64,000 nucleotides of DNA from Sphingomonas sp. S1-29. GTDB lineage: Bacteria > Pseudomonadota > Alphaproteobacteria > Sphingomonadales > Sphingomonadaceae. The DNA is taken from positions 2,229,501 to 2,293,500 of the forward strand of contig NZ_CP110678.1 of assembly GCF_026167545.1 (NCBI RefSeq), in the 5' to 3' direction. A program made the position numbers and the translations under genes. Every line of letters starts with the position of its first letter. Position 1 is the stretch's first letter. Under the pieces are notes generated by a model, which ran no database searches, was not told the origin of the DNA, and worked only from the letters and a program-made list of their open reading frames with translations. Below, one piece after another: positions 30,802 to 39,891 of the stretch.

Positions 30802-31410
30802 TCACTGGAGCGTGCCCGCACCGTCATCGCCGGCGCGGCCGAAGAATTGCATCAGCTGGACGATCAACTCGGCGCGGTCGTCCAATCGGTCGCTTTCGAG
30901 CAACGCCTGTTTCGAGGCGACGTCGAAGGGCGCGATCTGGGCGATGCCGTTGACCAGGCTTTCGTCGTCGAGGCGGCTCACCGCTTCCCAATCGACCGCA
31001 TAGCCCTGGACCTCGGCGAATCGCCGTGCCTCCATCTCGATCGAGGCGCGACTGCCCAGCGACAGCGTCTCGCCCTCGCGCGCGGTTTCGATCTCGGCCT
31101 CGACCTGGCGGAACGCGGTGGTAACGTCGAGTTCGCGGATGATTCGGAAGCGAGCAACGCCTTCGAGCACCACGTCGTAGCGCCCATCCTCGAGCGCTTC
31201 GACATCGATGATCCGGCCGACGCAGCCGACCTCGAACAAGGGCGGCGGATCGCCGGGGCCGCGCGGCTGGACCATGCCGATCCGCCGGTCGCGCGCGAGC
31301 GAATCGCTGATCATCGCGCGATAGCGCGGCTCGAAGATGTGCAGCGGCAGATGCATCCGCGGAAACAGCAGCGCCCCGCCGAGCGGGAAGACCGACAGGC
31401 GGTTGCTCAT
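30802..31410 (-). CDS. LON N-terminal substrate-binding domain protein
   Basis: A 202-residue stand-alone LON substrate-binding (PUA-like) domain, without ATPase or protease domains. The family pattern [19 protein letters not shown] is seen, then H-I-F-E-P-R-Y-R near 30-37. Such proteins are common beside a thioredoxin-like gene in alphaproteobacteria; the partner is unknown. The ATG at 31410 overlaps the cnoX stop (ATGA), so coupling is likely. It stops 10 bases before the Trm112 start. Confidence 0.88.
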   Translation of the reverse strand: MSNRLSVFPLGGALLFPRMHLPLHIFEPRYRAMISDSLARDRRIGMVQPRGPGDPPPLFEVGCVGRIIDVEALEDGRYDVVLEGVARFRIIRELDVTTAFRQVEAEIETAREGETLSLGSRASIEMEARRFAEVQGYAVDWEAVSRLDDESLVNGIAQIAPFDVASKQALLESDRLDDRAELIVQLMQFFGRAGDDGAGTLQ

Positions 31411-32318
31411 CCGAACAGGATCGCCGACAGGCGGCGGCGCTGCGACGAGACCCAGGGGTCCTCGAGCCCGACGACCTCGAACAATTTGAGCAGCCGCTGG
31501 CGCGCGGCGCCGTCGTTCCATTCGCGATCGGCGGCGACGATGTGGAGCAGGTGATCGGCGGCGGCGTCGCGCTCGCCCGCCGCCATCTGTCCGCCCGCCA
31601 GTTCGTAGCGCAGCGCGTGATCGTCGGGATTCGCCGCGACCTGCGCCGCGAGCCCCGAAAGATCGTCGACCGGGGTCGCCTCGCGCGCCAGCGCCAGCGC
31701 CGATCTGGCGCGCGCGATCGCAGGCGCCTTGGCGGCTTCTTCGGGCAGCGCGGCGATTGCCGCCTCGGCCTCGTCATGGCGGCCCGCGGCGACCAGCGCG
31801 CGGACCTGGCCCGATGCGACCGCGGGATGATCGGGGACCATCTGCGCCAATTGGTCGAACAGCGACAGCGCGCGGTCGGCGTCGCCTGCCGCCAGCGCTT
31901 CCTCGCCCATCGCGATCAGCGGCTCGAGTTCGGCTGCCTGGTCGGCCCCCTCGCTCTGGATCGGCAATTGCGCGAGCAGCTGGTCGAGCATCGCCTTCAG
32001 CTGCGATTCGGTGCGCGCCGGGGTCAGGTCGGCGATCGGCTGGCCCTGGAACATCGCATAGACGGTGGGCACCGATCGCACCTGGAATTGCGCGGCGATG
32101 AACTTGTTCTCGTCGATGTCGAGCTTGGCGAGCACCACGCCCTTGTCGGCATAGGCGGTCGACACCTTGTCGATCACCGGGCCGAGCGCCTTGCACGGCC
32201 CGCACCAGGATGCGGTGAAATAGACGATCACCAGCGCGTTCATCGAGGGTTCGACGACGTCGCGGCGGAAGGTTTCGACGGCTTCCTTGTCGGCGGCGGT
32301 CATTCCAAGCGTGGCCAA
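31407..32318 (-). CDS. cnoX: Thioredoxin-TPR co-chaperone CnoX (YbbN)
   Basis: A 303-residue protein: a thioredoxin domain (1-120) with a canonical W-C-G-P-C at 38-42, followed by tetratricopeptide-like helices (about 140-300). CnoX protects proteins from oxidation and hands them to GroEL and DnaK in E. coli; there the thioredoxin site is often altered, but this copy keeps both cysteines. The TTG at 32318 is chosen over a longer GTG/ATG frame because AAGGAAG lies just upstream and L-A-T-L-G-M-T matches the family start. LON and Trm112 follow with overlap or a short gap. Confidence 0.85.
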   Translation of the reverse strand: MATLGMTAADKEAVETFRRDVVEPSMNALVIVYFTASWCGPCKALGPVIDKVSTAYADKGVVLAKLDIDENKFIAAQFQVRSVPTVYAMFQGQPIADLTPARTESQLKAMLDQLLAQLPIQSEGADQAAELEPLIAMGEEALAAGDADRALSLFDQLAQMVPDHPAVASGQVRALVAAGRHDEAEAAIAALPEEAAKAPAIARARSALALAREATPVDDLSGLAAQVAANPDDHALRYELAGGQMAAGERDAAADHLLHIVAADREWNDGAARQRLLKLFEVVGLEDPWVSSQRRRLSAILFG

Positions 32319-32493
32319 GTCGGGCTTCCTTGCGGATGTTTCGGGGCGACCTCTCATGTGGGCGTTTTGCAGCGGCAGGCCAACCCCCGTCGAAAAGCCG
32401 CAGCCGGGGGGTTGCCGCATTTGAAATGTGATGCTAGTGGCCGCCGCCTTGACCAGACACGTGGCGACGCCGCTGTCGGGTCGAAGCGCCAGA

Positions 32494-32568
32494 GCGGGCG
32501 TAGCTCAGGGGTAGAGCACAACCTTGCCAAGGTTGGGGTCGAGGGTTCGAATCCCTTCGCCCGCTCCA
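32494..32568 (+). tRNA. tRNA-Gly (anticodon GCC)
   Basis: The 75-base gene, including CCA at 32566-32568, folds as a tRNA. Acceptor GCGGGCG at 32494-32500 pairs with CGCCCGC at 32558-32564, with a T discriminator. The anticodon stem CAACC/GGTTG encloses loop TTGCCAA with anticodon GCC, and the T arm has GTTCGAATC. It stands alone on the plus strand between cnoX and the ferredoxin reductase gene. No duplicated end or integrase is nearby, so no integration site is suggested. Confidence 0.97.
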
Positions 32569-32756
32569 GCGACTTGATCGATACATCGATAGGGTTGCTG
32601 CCGACCGTCGGGATGACGGTGGCCGCCGGGGCGTGCGGGTTTTTCGGGAAATGCTTCTTCTTCCAATCCTCCCCCTGGCGGGGGAGGAAAATGGTTCGCC
32701 CCTCCCTATCGCTGCGGTCTTCGCGCCTTTAGACGTCGCTCCGTTCAGGAGGATCG

Positions 32757-33989
32757 ATGCGACTCGAAGGCGACGCGGCGGACATTGTGATCGTGGGGAC
32801 CGGGCATGGTGGGGCGGCGTGCGCGATCGCGCTGCGGCAGGGCGGGTTCGCGGGATCGATCCTGATGGTCGGCGACGAGGCCGAGCTTCCCTATGAGCGC
32901 CCGCCCTTATCGAAGGACTATCTGAGCGGCGAGCGCGCGTTCGAGCGGTTGCTGATTCGCCCGGCGGCGTTCTGGGCCGAGCGCGACATCGCGTTTCGCT
33001 TGTCGACTCGGGTCGTTGCGGTCGATGCCGCGGCGCACCGGCTGACGACGCAGGCGGGCGAGACGATCGGCTATCGCCAGCTGATCTGGGCGACCGGCGG
33101 CGCGCCGCGGCGGTTGAGCTGCGCGGGCGGCGACCTGGCGGGCGTGCACACCGTCCGCACGCGCGCCGATGCCGATCGGATGATGGCCGAGCTACCGCAC
33201 GTCGCGCGCGCGGTTGTCGTCGGGGGTGGCTATATCGGGCTCGAGGCGGCGGCGGTGCTCGCCAAGGCGGGCAAGCAGGTGGTGCTGGTCGAGGCGCTGG
33301 GTCGCGTGCTGGCGCGGGTGGCGGGCGAGCCGCTGTCGCGATTCTTCGAGGCCGAGCATCGTGCGCATGGCGTCGACATCCGGCTGGGCAGCGCGGTCGA
33401 CCGCATCCTCGGCGAGGACCGCGTCACCGGGGTGCGGCTAGCCGATGGCGAGGTGCTGCCCGCCGATCTGGTGGTGGTGGGCATCGGCATCGTCCCCGCG
33501 GTCGAGCCGCTGCTGGCGGCGGGCGCGGCGGGCGGCAATGGCGTGGCGATCGATTCGCAAGGGCGGACCTCGCTGTCCGACATCTTCGCGCTCGGCGATT
33601 GCGCGCTGCATCCCAACGGCTTTGCCGGCGGCGAGGTGCGGCTCGAATCGGTGCAGAACGCCAACGACCAGGCGACGGTGGTCGCGCGGACCATTTTGGG
33701 CATCCCCGCCGCCTATGATTCGGTGCCGTGGTTCTGGTCGAACCAATATGACCTGAAATTACAGACCGTCGGCATCTCGGCGGGGCATGACGAAGCGATC
33801 CTTCGCGGCGATCCCGCGAGCCGCAGCTTTTCGGTCGTGTATCTGCGCGAAGGCCGGGTGATCGCGCTCGATTGCGTCAATGCGGTGCGCGATTATGTCC
33901 AGGGGCGCAAATTGGTGGTCGAGCAGGCGCGTCCGCCGCGCGAGCAACTCGCCGATGCCGCGGTGCCGCTCAAGTCGCTCGCCGCGTAA
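32757..33989 (+). CDS. FAD-dependent ferredoxin reductase (rhodocoxin/putidaredoxin-type)
   Basis: A 410-residue flavoprotein with [10 protein letters not shown] near 10-19, the R-P-P-L-S-K segment near 48, a second NADH-binding G-G-G-Y-I-G-L-E-A near residue 158, and the D-I-F-A-L-G-D-C-A motif near 275. It transfers electrons from NAD(P)H to a [2Fe-2S] ferredoxin for a monooxygenase such as a P450. No ferredoxin or oxygenase gene lies beside it. A strong AGGAGG site is just upstream of the ATG. Confidence 0.9.
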   Translation: MRLEGDAADIVIVGTGHGGAACAIALRQGGFAGSILMVGDEAELPYERPPLSKDYLSGERAFERLLIRPAAFWAERDIAFRLSTRVVAVDAAAHRLTTQAGETIGYRQLIWATGGAPRRLSCAGGDLAGVHTVRTRADADRMMAELPHVARAVVVGGGYIGLEAAAVLAKAGKQVVLVEALGRVLARVAGEPLSRFFEAEHRAHGVDIRLGSAVDRILGEDRVTGVRLADGEVLPADLVVVGIGIVPAVEPLLAAGAAGGNGVAIDSQGRTSLSDIFALGDCALHPNGFAGGEVRLESVQNANDQATVVARTILGIPAAYDSVPWFWSNQYDLKLQTVGISAGHDEAILRGDPASRSFSVVYLREGRVIALDCVNAVRDYVQGRKLVVEQARPPREQLADAAVPLKSLAA

Positions 33990-34044
33990 GCTTCGGGCGC
34001 AATCTTCGGGTCGTTTCGCCCGTATGCCGTGCTAATCCTGCGCC

Positions 34045-34848
34045 ATGACCAACGCCCTGATTCGCGCCGGCATCGGCGGCTGGACCTATGAACCCTGGCG
34101 CGGCGGGGTGTTCTATCCCGAGGGGCTCGTCCAGAAACGCGAGCTCGAATATGCCGCGTCGAAGCTGACCGCGATCGAGATCAACGGCACCTATTATTCG
34201 AGCTTCAAGCCGGTGTCGTTCGCGGGCTGGGCCAAGGCGGTGCCCGACGGCTTCGTCTTTGCGGTGAAGGCGTCGCGCTACACCACCAACCGAAAGGTGT
34301 TGGCCGAGGCGGGCGAATCGATCGGCAAATTTCTGGGGCAGGGGCTGACCGAGCTAGGCGGCCGACTGGGGCCGATCCTGTGGCAGTTCATGGCGACCAA
34401 GAAGTTCGATGCCGATGATTTTGGCGCGTTCCTCAAGCTGCTGCCCGCCGCGCACGACGGGGTGGCGCTGCGCCATGCGGTGCAGGTGCGGCACGAGAGC
34501 TTCCACGTCGCCGAATTCGTCGCGATGGCGCGCGCGGCGGGGGTGGCGATCGTCTATGCCGATTCGGCGGAGTATCCGGCGATCGCCGATGTGACCGGCG
34601 ATTTCGTCTATGCGCGGCTCGAAAATGCCGAGGAACGGTTCGTTGCGGGCTATGCGCCGAGCGCACTCGATCGCTGGGCCGAGGTGGCGCGCGAATGGGC
34701 GGCGGGCGGACAGCCCGAGGGGTTGCCTTATGCGAGCGACGTGGCGGCGCCGAAGCAGCCGCGCGACACCTTCGTCTTCATGATCAACGGCGCCAAGGAA
34801 CGCGCCCCCGCCGCGGCGATGGCATTGCTCGAGCGGCTCGACGGTTAA
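34045..34848 (+). CDS. DUF72 domain-containing protein
   Basis: A 267-residue protein of the DUF72 family (TIM-barrel-like). The start has the family pattern I-G-G-W-T-Y-E-P-W-R-G-G-V-F-Y, then N-G-T-Y-Y-S near residue 48 and F-A-V-K-A-S near 72. No biochemical activity is established for the family. It is followed by glutaminase after 53 bases, on the same strand. Confidence 0.88.
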   Translation: MTNALIRAGIGGWTYEPWRGGVFYPEGLVQKRELEYAASKLTAIEINGTYYSSFKPVSFAGWAKAVPDGFVFAVKASRYTTNRKVLAEAGESIGKFLGQGLTELGGRLGPILWQFMATKKFDADDFGAFLKLLPAAHDGVALRHAVQVRHESFHVAEFVAMARAAGVAIVYADSAEYPAIADVTGDFVYARLENAEERFVAGYAPSALDRWAEVAREWAAGGQPEGLPYASDVAAPKQPRDTFVFMINGAKERAPAAAMALLERLDG

Positions 34849-34901
34849 CCGCGGACCCTTTGGCAGGCTCGCCGGTTGTCGCGGCTTCGAATAGCAGGAG
34901 A

Positions 34902-35843
34902 ATGAAGATCCTTAGGCTGCAGCAGATCGTAACCGAAATCGCCGAGGAAATCGCCGACAAGGCCGCCGAGATCGAAAGCGCCGCCGATGCCAAGGTAGAA
35001 GGCGAGGCACCGGGCGGGTTCGGCATCGCAGTGGCGACGATCGACGGCGAGGTCGTGTCGGCGGGCGAGGCCGCGACCCAGTTCCCGCTGCAGAGCATCT
35101 CGAAGGTGTTCGCGCTCGAACTGGCGCTGTGCGCGCTGGGCGACAAGGTGTTCGAGCGCGTCGGGCGCGAACCTTCGGGCGATCCGTTCAATTCGATCAT
35201 CGATCTCGAAAAGACCTCGGGGCTGCCGCGCAATCCGTTCGTCAACGCGGGCGCGCTGGCGGTGGTCGATATCCTGGTCGAGGAGCTTTCGGCCAAGAAA
35301 CAGTCCGAAGCCGTCGTCGAATTCGTGCGTCGCCAGGCGGGGCTCGATAGCGTCGAACTCAATGACGAGGTGATGGCATCGGAGCATGAGGGTGGCGACC
35401 TCAACCGCGCGATCATGAGCTTCATGCGGCATCACGGCAATTTCCACTCGCCGATCGACGAGGTGATGGAAGCCTATGTGAAGCAATGCGCGTTCATGAT
35501 TGATTGCGCGGGGCTGGCGCGCGCGGGGCGGTTCCTGGCGCATACCCGTCGCTCGCCCGACGACGAGAAGGCCGACGCCAAGGCACAGCGGATGCGCAAG
35601 GTGCTCGCGCTGATGATGACCTGCGGCCATTATGACGGATCGGGCGACTTCGCGCTGCGCGTCGGCCTGCCCGCCAAGAGCGGGGTCGGCGGCGGGATAC
35701 TGGCGGTGGTGCCCGAGATCGCATCGGTCGCGGTGTGGTCGCCGAACCTCGATCAGCATGGCAATTCGATGCTGGGGGTGCGCGGGCTCGAGATGCTGGC
35801 GTATCGGACGGGATGGTCGGTGTTCGGGCCGCCGATCGGGTAG
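34902..35843 (+). CDS. glsA: Glutaminase (GlsA family)
   Basis: A 313-residue serine-type glutaminase that converts glutamine to glutamate and ammonia. It has the catalytic S65-x-x-K68 in P-L-Q-S-I-S-K-V-F and the conserved N-P-F-V-N-A-G-A, plus Y-x-x-Q-C and G-G-I. The ATG at 34902 has AGGAG only one base upstream, unusually close; no better start is in frame, so initiation may be weak or need the upstream gene. The length agrees with the E. coli YbaS/YneH family. Confidence 0.92.
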   Translation: MKILRLQQIVTEIAEEIADKAAEIESAADAKVEGEAPGGFGIAVATIDGEVVSAGEAATQFPLQSISKVFALELALCALGDKVFERVGREPSGDPFNSIIDLEKTSGLPRNPFVNAGALAVVDILVEELSAKKQSEAVVEFVRRQAGLDSVELNDEVMASEHEGGDLNRAIMSFMRHHGNFHSPIDEVMEAYVKQCAFMIDCAGLARAGRFLAHTRRSPDDEKADAKAQRMRKVLALMMTCGHYDGSGDFALRVGLPAKSGVGGGILAVVPEIASVAVWSPNLDQHGNSMLGVRGLEMLAYRTGWSVFGPPIG

Positions 35844-35901
35844 GGGGCGACCGGGTGCTATATCTGAAATAGCGCGGAGTGACCGAAACGCCGCTTGGAC
35901 C

Positions 35902-36828
35902 CTAGTGGCACAAAGAATTCGCTTCACGCAGGTCCGTGCCAGCAAAACAAGGATGTCCAAGCACCCGATCAAGGGCCGGGCGATGAATCATAAGGTGGCT
36001 GCCGCCAAATACTACCAACACGTTTTCTTGCTTATTCAAGTGACTGATGATCAAGTTATGCAAGTATGCGTCCCGCGCCCGCGCCACCAAAACTGCAATT
36101 CTATTTGTTTTGTAATCGCCGTCTGACAGAGGACCAACCTCCTCGGTGACAAAATCAGCGCCAATCGGCTTGCCGTTTTTTGCTTCATACCAAGCTGCCC
36201 AATCCAAGTAGCGAGGAAGGGTGTCTGCCGGGAGCCCTAGCGCCGCACGGTTGCTATCAAGCGACTTTTCCACCAGCGCGGCGAGGGACGGATCACCCGC
36301 GTCGGCGATTTTGCGTTCACCGATCCACTGCGGGATAGCGCGCAAGGTGTAAAATCCGAGCAAATCTTCGCCGGAAGCTCCCGCTTCGATCACTTGCCGC
36401 TCGATCTGGGCATCGTCTGCTTCGCCGCCGACGAGCATCGCACCTTGCTGGCGGGCACCCAGCGCCGTTGGTACGGTCTCACCCCCCTCAGTGAAGCCGT
36501 TTCGCACGGGGTTCTTCGTGACATACTCAAAAATGCGAGGCGGGTTTGGCCCCCACGATGTGGGGAACCCCTCCGCGATCACGGTGTCGAACGTCGTTAT
36601 CGCGTAGGCAGCATTAATCATTCGGAACGTCAGGCTGTCGCGCCTGTTCTCATGCTGCGCCGCAACAAAAACCAGGCGATTTGATCCAACCTGATAGACG
36701 ACCGCAAAGGCGTCGTCGGGCTGCCGATCTCTCAGCTCCTTCGTCCACGGGCGCAGCAGCTCGGGGGCCGCCGTCAATGGTACTTGATCGGAGCCGAATA
36801 GCAGCAAAGGCCAGAGCGCGAACCTCAT
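35902..36828 (-). CDS. Hypothetical protein, TraB/GumN-like, low GC
   Basis: A 308-residue protein with a weak N-terminal hydrophobic segment. It has a beta-strand with F-V-A-A-Q-H-E-N near 58-65, I-A-E-G-F near residue 90, and a C-terminal V-L-V-V-F-G-G-S-H-L-M segment. Together these resemble the TraB/GumN/ChaN (Tiki-like) superfamily, whose bacterial members have no agreed function. The gene has distinctly lower GC than its neighbours: 54 of 120 bases over 36001-36120, against 44 of 60 at 36961-37020. It is probably acquired by transfer. The start ATG at 36828 follows an in-frame TTG. Confidence 0.6.
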   Translation of the reverse strand: MRFALWPLLLFGSDQVPLTAAPELLRPWTKELRDRQPDDAFAVVYQVGSNRLVFVAAQHENRRDSLTFRMINAAYAITTFDTVIAEGFPTSWGPNPPRIFEYVTKNPVRNGFTEGGETVPTALGARQQGAMLVGGEADDAQIERQVIEAGASGEDLLGFYTLRAIPQWIGERKIADAGDPSLAALVEKSLDSNRAALGLPADTLPRYLDWAAWYEAKNGKPIGADFVTEEVGPLSDGDYKTNRIAVLVARARDAYLHNLIISHLNKQENVLVVFGGSHLMIHRPALDRVLGHPCFAGTDLREANSLCH

Positions 36829-36956
36829 CAATATTCGTTAGCCAAAGCGGAGAGGCTGAGCAAATCGATATTCAGGCTAATCGCGTATTGCGAGAGAATT
36901 GGCAGAGTATAGCGCGATTGAGGCCTTATGCTTAAGTGGCGCGACCTAGCGGGTAA

Positions 36957-38075
36957 TCAGGCGTCGTTGGCCGCGCGCCTCGGGCTGGGGGTAGCCGATA
37001 CCATGCGCTGGCCGTCGATCACGATCGGGCTCGCAACGCCGGGCACGCCGCCCGGGGCGATGCGCATCCCGCGGGCGACCACCTGTGGGTCGGCGAAGAT
37101 CTGGTCGAGCGTGTTGATCGGGCCGGCGGGGACGCCGGCGGCTTCGAGCGTGGCGGCGAGCTCGTCGCGTGGCCGGGTGCGGGTGCCGGATTCGATCAGC
37201 GGGATCAGCGCGGCGCGGTTCGCGACGCGCGCGGGGTTGGTCGCAAAGCGTGGGTCGGCGGCGATGTCGAGGCCGAGGACCGCGCACAGCCTGGCGAACT
37301 GGCCATCATTGCCGACCGCGATCACCAGCGGATCGTCCTGCGTCTCGAACGCCTGATAGGGCGCCAGGTTGGCGTGGCCATTGCCCATCCGGTGCGGCAC
37401 CTTGCCCGATGCCATCCAGTTGAGCGCCTGGTTCGCGAGCACCGCGACCTGGGTGTCGAGCAGCGCCATGTCGATCTGCGCGCCCCTGCCGGTCATGTCG
37501 CGCTGGCGTAGCGCGGCGAGGATCGCGACCGCCGAATAGACCCCGGTGAAGATGTCGGCATAGGCGATGCCGGCCTTTTGCGGCGGGCCGTCGGGCTCGC
37601 CGGTGAGCGACATGAAGCCCCCCATCGCCTGGATCACGAAGTCATAGCCCGCGCGCGGCGCATAGGGGCCGGTCTGGCCGAAGCCGGTGATCGAACAGGT
37701 GATGAGGCGCGGGTTGATGGCGCTCAAGCTGGCGTGGTCGAGGCCGTATTTGACCAGCCCGCCGACCTTGTAATTCTCGATCACGACATCGGCATCGGCG
37801 ATCAGCGCGCGGACCTCGGCCTGGCCCTCAGGCGTCGCGATGTCGATCGCGCGCGACGTCTTGCCGCGGTTGGTCGAGTGGAAATAGGCGGCGTCGAGAT
37901 TGGTGCCGTCGGGCGCGTGGAGAAAGGGCGGCCCCCAATGGCGGGTGTCGTCGCCCGCGCCGGGGCGCTCGATCTTGATCACCTCGGCGCCGAGATCGGC
38001 GAGCAACTGGCCACACCAGGGGCCGGCGAGGATACGCGCGAGCTCGATCACGCGGATGCCTTCGAGCGGCTTCAT
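36957..38075 (-). CDS. CaiB/BaiF-family CoA transferase
   Basis: A 372-residue family III CoA transferase. The start L-E-G-I-R-V-I-E-L and P-W-C-G-Q-L-L-A-D-L-G-A-E-V-I-K-I-E match the family, and the likely catalytic Asp is D145 in A-G-Y-D-F-V-I-Q-A. Its start overlaps the GNAT stop (ATGA), and glutaryl-CoA dehydrogenase lies just upstream. In other organisms, a CaiB-type succinyl-CoA:glutarate CoA-transferase lies beside glutaryl-CoA dehydrogenase, so it may activate glutarate here (inference). Confidence 0.87.
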   Translation of the reverse strand: MKPLEGIRVIELARILAGPWCGQLLADLGAEVIKIERPGAGDDTRHWGPPFLHAPDGTNLDAAYFHSTNRGKTSRAIDIATPEGQAEVRALIADADVVIENYKVGGLVKYGLDHASLSAINPRLITCSITGFGQTGPYAPRAGYDFVIQAMGGFMSLTGEPDGPPQKAGIAYADIFTGVYSAVAILAALRQRDMTGRGAQIDMALLDTQVAVLANQALNWMASGKVPHRMGNGHANLAPYQAFETQDDPLVIAVGNDGQFARLCAVLGLDIAADPRFATNPARVANRAALIPLIESGTRTRPRDELAATLEAAGVPAGPINTLDQIFADPQVVARGMRIAPGGVPGVASPIVIDGQRMVSATPSPRRAANDA

Positions 38076-38581
38076 GCGCGATCGATCGCATAGATCAGGT
38101 GGACGACATCGGCACCTGCCATGCGGCGCGTCTCGACCTCGCCGGTGGCGCGCGCGCCGATCTTTTCGAGCGCGCGGCGCGAGCGCAGATTGCCTTCGCC
38201 GACGATGAAGACCGCGCGGGGGGCGAAGCCGAACAAATGGTCGAGCATCAGCCGCTTCATCTCGGCATTGGTGGTGCCGCCCCAATGATCGCGCGCGATG
38301 AAGGTCCAGCCGATCTCGATGCCGGCATACGCAGGGGCGGGGCGGAAGCGGCTGGCGCCGATGACCCGGCCGGTCGCGCGTTCGCGGACGGTGAGCGCGC
38401 CGGGCTGGGCGAGCGCATCGTCGAAATAGGCGCGGAAGACGGGTTCCTGCCAGCGATCATGCGCGGGGTGGATCGCCCAGAGCTGGGGGTCGGCGGCCAC
38501 GGCGTAGAGCGCGGGCCAATCGGCGGCGGTGGTGGGGCGCAGCTCGATGTTGGGGCCGGTGAGGGTGGGGGAGAGGTTCAT
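38072..38581 (-). CDS. GNAT-family N-acetyltransferase (RimJ/RimL type)
   Basis: A 169-residue protein. It matches the RimJ/RimL-type GNAT fold, which acetylates amines or protein N-termini: L-R-P-T-T-A-A-D-W near 14, I-E-I-G-W-T-F near 88, and N-x-R-S-R-R-A-L-E-K-I-G-A near 130, the acetyl-CoA-binding region. Substrate is unknown. It is placed between glutaryl-CoA dehydrogenase and the CaiB gene, and is coupled to CaiB by a 4-base overlap. Confidence 0.86.
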   Translation of the reverse strand: MNLSPTLTGPNIELRPTTAADWPALYAVAADPQLWAIHPAHDRWQEPVFRAYFDDALAQPGALTVRERATGRVIGASRFRPAPAYAGIEIGWTFIARDHWGGTTNAEMKRLMLDHLFGFAPRAVFIVGEGNLRSRRALEKIGARATGEVETRRMAGADVVHLIYAIDRA

Positions 38582-38599
38582 GGTTGTTGCCCCTCTACC

Positions 38600-38680
38600 G
38601 TCACCCCAGCGAATGCTGGGGTCTCGAGCCGCGAGCGTGCGCTGGGTGGAGGGAGACCCCAGCTTTCGCTGGGGTGACGG
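38600..38680. repeat. Family C repeat pair
   Basis: GTCACCCCAGCGAATGCTGG plus a following GGTC and its reverse copy GACCCCAGCTTTCGCTGGGG, at the two ends of an 81-base element. It lies between the acyl-CoA dehydrogenase end and the GNAT start, on the same strand. It differs by one base in one arm from the element at 20570. Confidence 0.85.
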
Positions 38681-38690
38681 AGTAAGAGAG

Positions 38691-39878
38691 TCAGAACGCG
38701 GCGATCCCGGTGATTGCGCGGCCGAGGATCAGCCCGTGAACGTCGTGCGTGCCTTCGTAGGTGTTGACCGTCTCGAGGTTGATCGCGTGGCGCATCACGT
38801 GGAAGTCGGCGGAGATGCCGTTGCCGCCGTGCATGTCGCGCGCGACGCGGGCGATGGCGAGTGCCTTGCCGCAATTGTTGCGCTTGAGGATCGAAATCGC
38901 ATCGGGGGCAAGCTCGTGCGCGTCGAACATCCGGCCTGCGCGAAGGCAGGCGTTGAGCCCCAGCGAAATCTCGGTGAGCATGTCGGCCAGCTTGATCTGC
39001 ACCAATTGCGTCGCGGCGAGCGGGCGGCCGAATTGCTGGCGGTCGAGCGTGTATTGCCGCGCGGCGTCGAGGCAGAATTCGGCGGCGCCCATCGTGCCCC
39101 AGGCGATGCCGTAGCGCGCGCGGTTGAGGCAGCCGAATGGCCCCTTCAGCCCCTGGACGTCGGGCAGCAGCGCGTCTTCGCCGACCTCGACATTGTCCAT
39201 CACGATCTCGCCGGTGATCGAGGCGCGCAGGCTCAACTTGCCTTCGATCTTGGGCGCGGTCAGTCCCTTCATCCCCTTTTCGAGGACGAAGCCGCGGATC
39301 CCGCCGCCATGCGCGTCCGATTTCGCCCAGACGACGAAGACGTCGGCGATCGGCGAATTGGTGATCCACATCTTCGACCCGGTCAGGCGATAGCCGCCGC
39401 CGTCGATCGCCTCGGCGCGGGTGCGCATGCCCGAGGGGTCGGACCCGGCATCGGGTTCGGTGAGGCCGAAACAGCCGATCCATTCGCCGCTTGCCAGCTT
39501 GGGCAGATATTTGCGCTTCTGCGCCTCCGACCCATAGGCGTTGATCGGGTGCATCACGAGGCTCGACTGGACGCTCATCGCGGAGCGATAGCCGCTGTCG
39601 ACTGCCTCGACCTCGCGCGCGACCAGCCCGTAGGAGACATAGCCGAGGCCCGCGCCGCCATAGGTTTCGGGGATGGTCGGCCCGAGCAAGCCGAGCTGGC
39701 CCATCTCGTCCATGATCTCGCGGTGGAAATGCTCGTCGAGAAAAGCGCGGGTGACGCGGGGCAACAGCTTTTCGCGCGAATATTCATGCGCGGTGTCGCG
39801 CACCATGCGTTCGTCGTCGGTCAGCTGTGCTTCGAGCTGGAAGGGGTCCTGCCAATCGAACCTGCCCATTTCGGCCAT
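38691..39878 (-). CDS. gcdH: Glutaryl-CoA dehydrogenase-like acyl-CoA dehydrogenase
   Basis: A 395-residue flavoprotein that would oxidise and decarboxylate glutaryl-CoA to crotonyl-CoA, a step in lysine and tryptophan breakdown. It has [11 protein letters not shown] near 137-147, K-M-W-I-T-N-S near 167, and the catalytic glutamate E375 in T-Y-E-G-T-H-D-V-H. The overall start F-D-W-x-D-P-F is a typical GCDH N-terminus, so GCDH is preferred over short-chain acyl-CoA dehydrogenases. It is close to a CaiB-type CoA transferase that could make the CoA ester. Confidence 0.88.
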   Translation of the reverse strand: MAEMGRFDWQDPFQLEAQLTDDERMVRDTAHEYSREKLLPRVTRAFLDEHFHREIMDEMGQLGLLGPTIPETYGGAGLGYVSYGLVAREVEAVDSGYRSAMSVQSSLVMHPINAYGSEAQKRKYLPKLASGEWIGCFGLTEPDAGSDPSGMRTRAEAIDGGGYRLTGSKMWITNSPIADVFVVWAKSDAHGGGIRGFVLEKGMKGLTAPKIEGKLSLRASITGEIVMDNVEVGEDALLPDVQGLKGPFGCLNRARYGIAWGTMGAAEFCLDAARQYTLDRQQFGRPLAATQLVQIKLADMLTEISLGLNACLRAGRMFDAHELAPDAISILKRNNCGKALAIARVARDMHGGNGISADFHVMRHAINLETVNTYEGTHDVHGLILGRAITGIAAF

Positions 39879-39891
39879 TGCGTCGTCCTTC

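Noticed and set aside
32494..32756. tRNA-Gly as a genomic island attachment site
   Set aside because: No integrase, direct repeat of the tRNA 3' end or foreign composition next to it; the low-GC gene is over 3 kb away.
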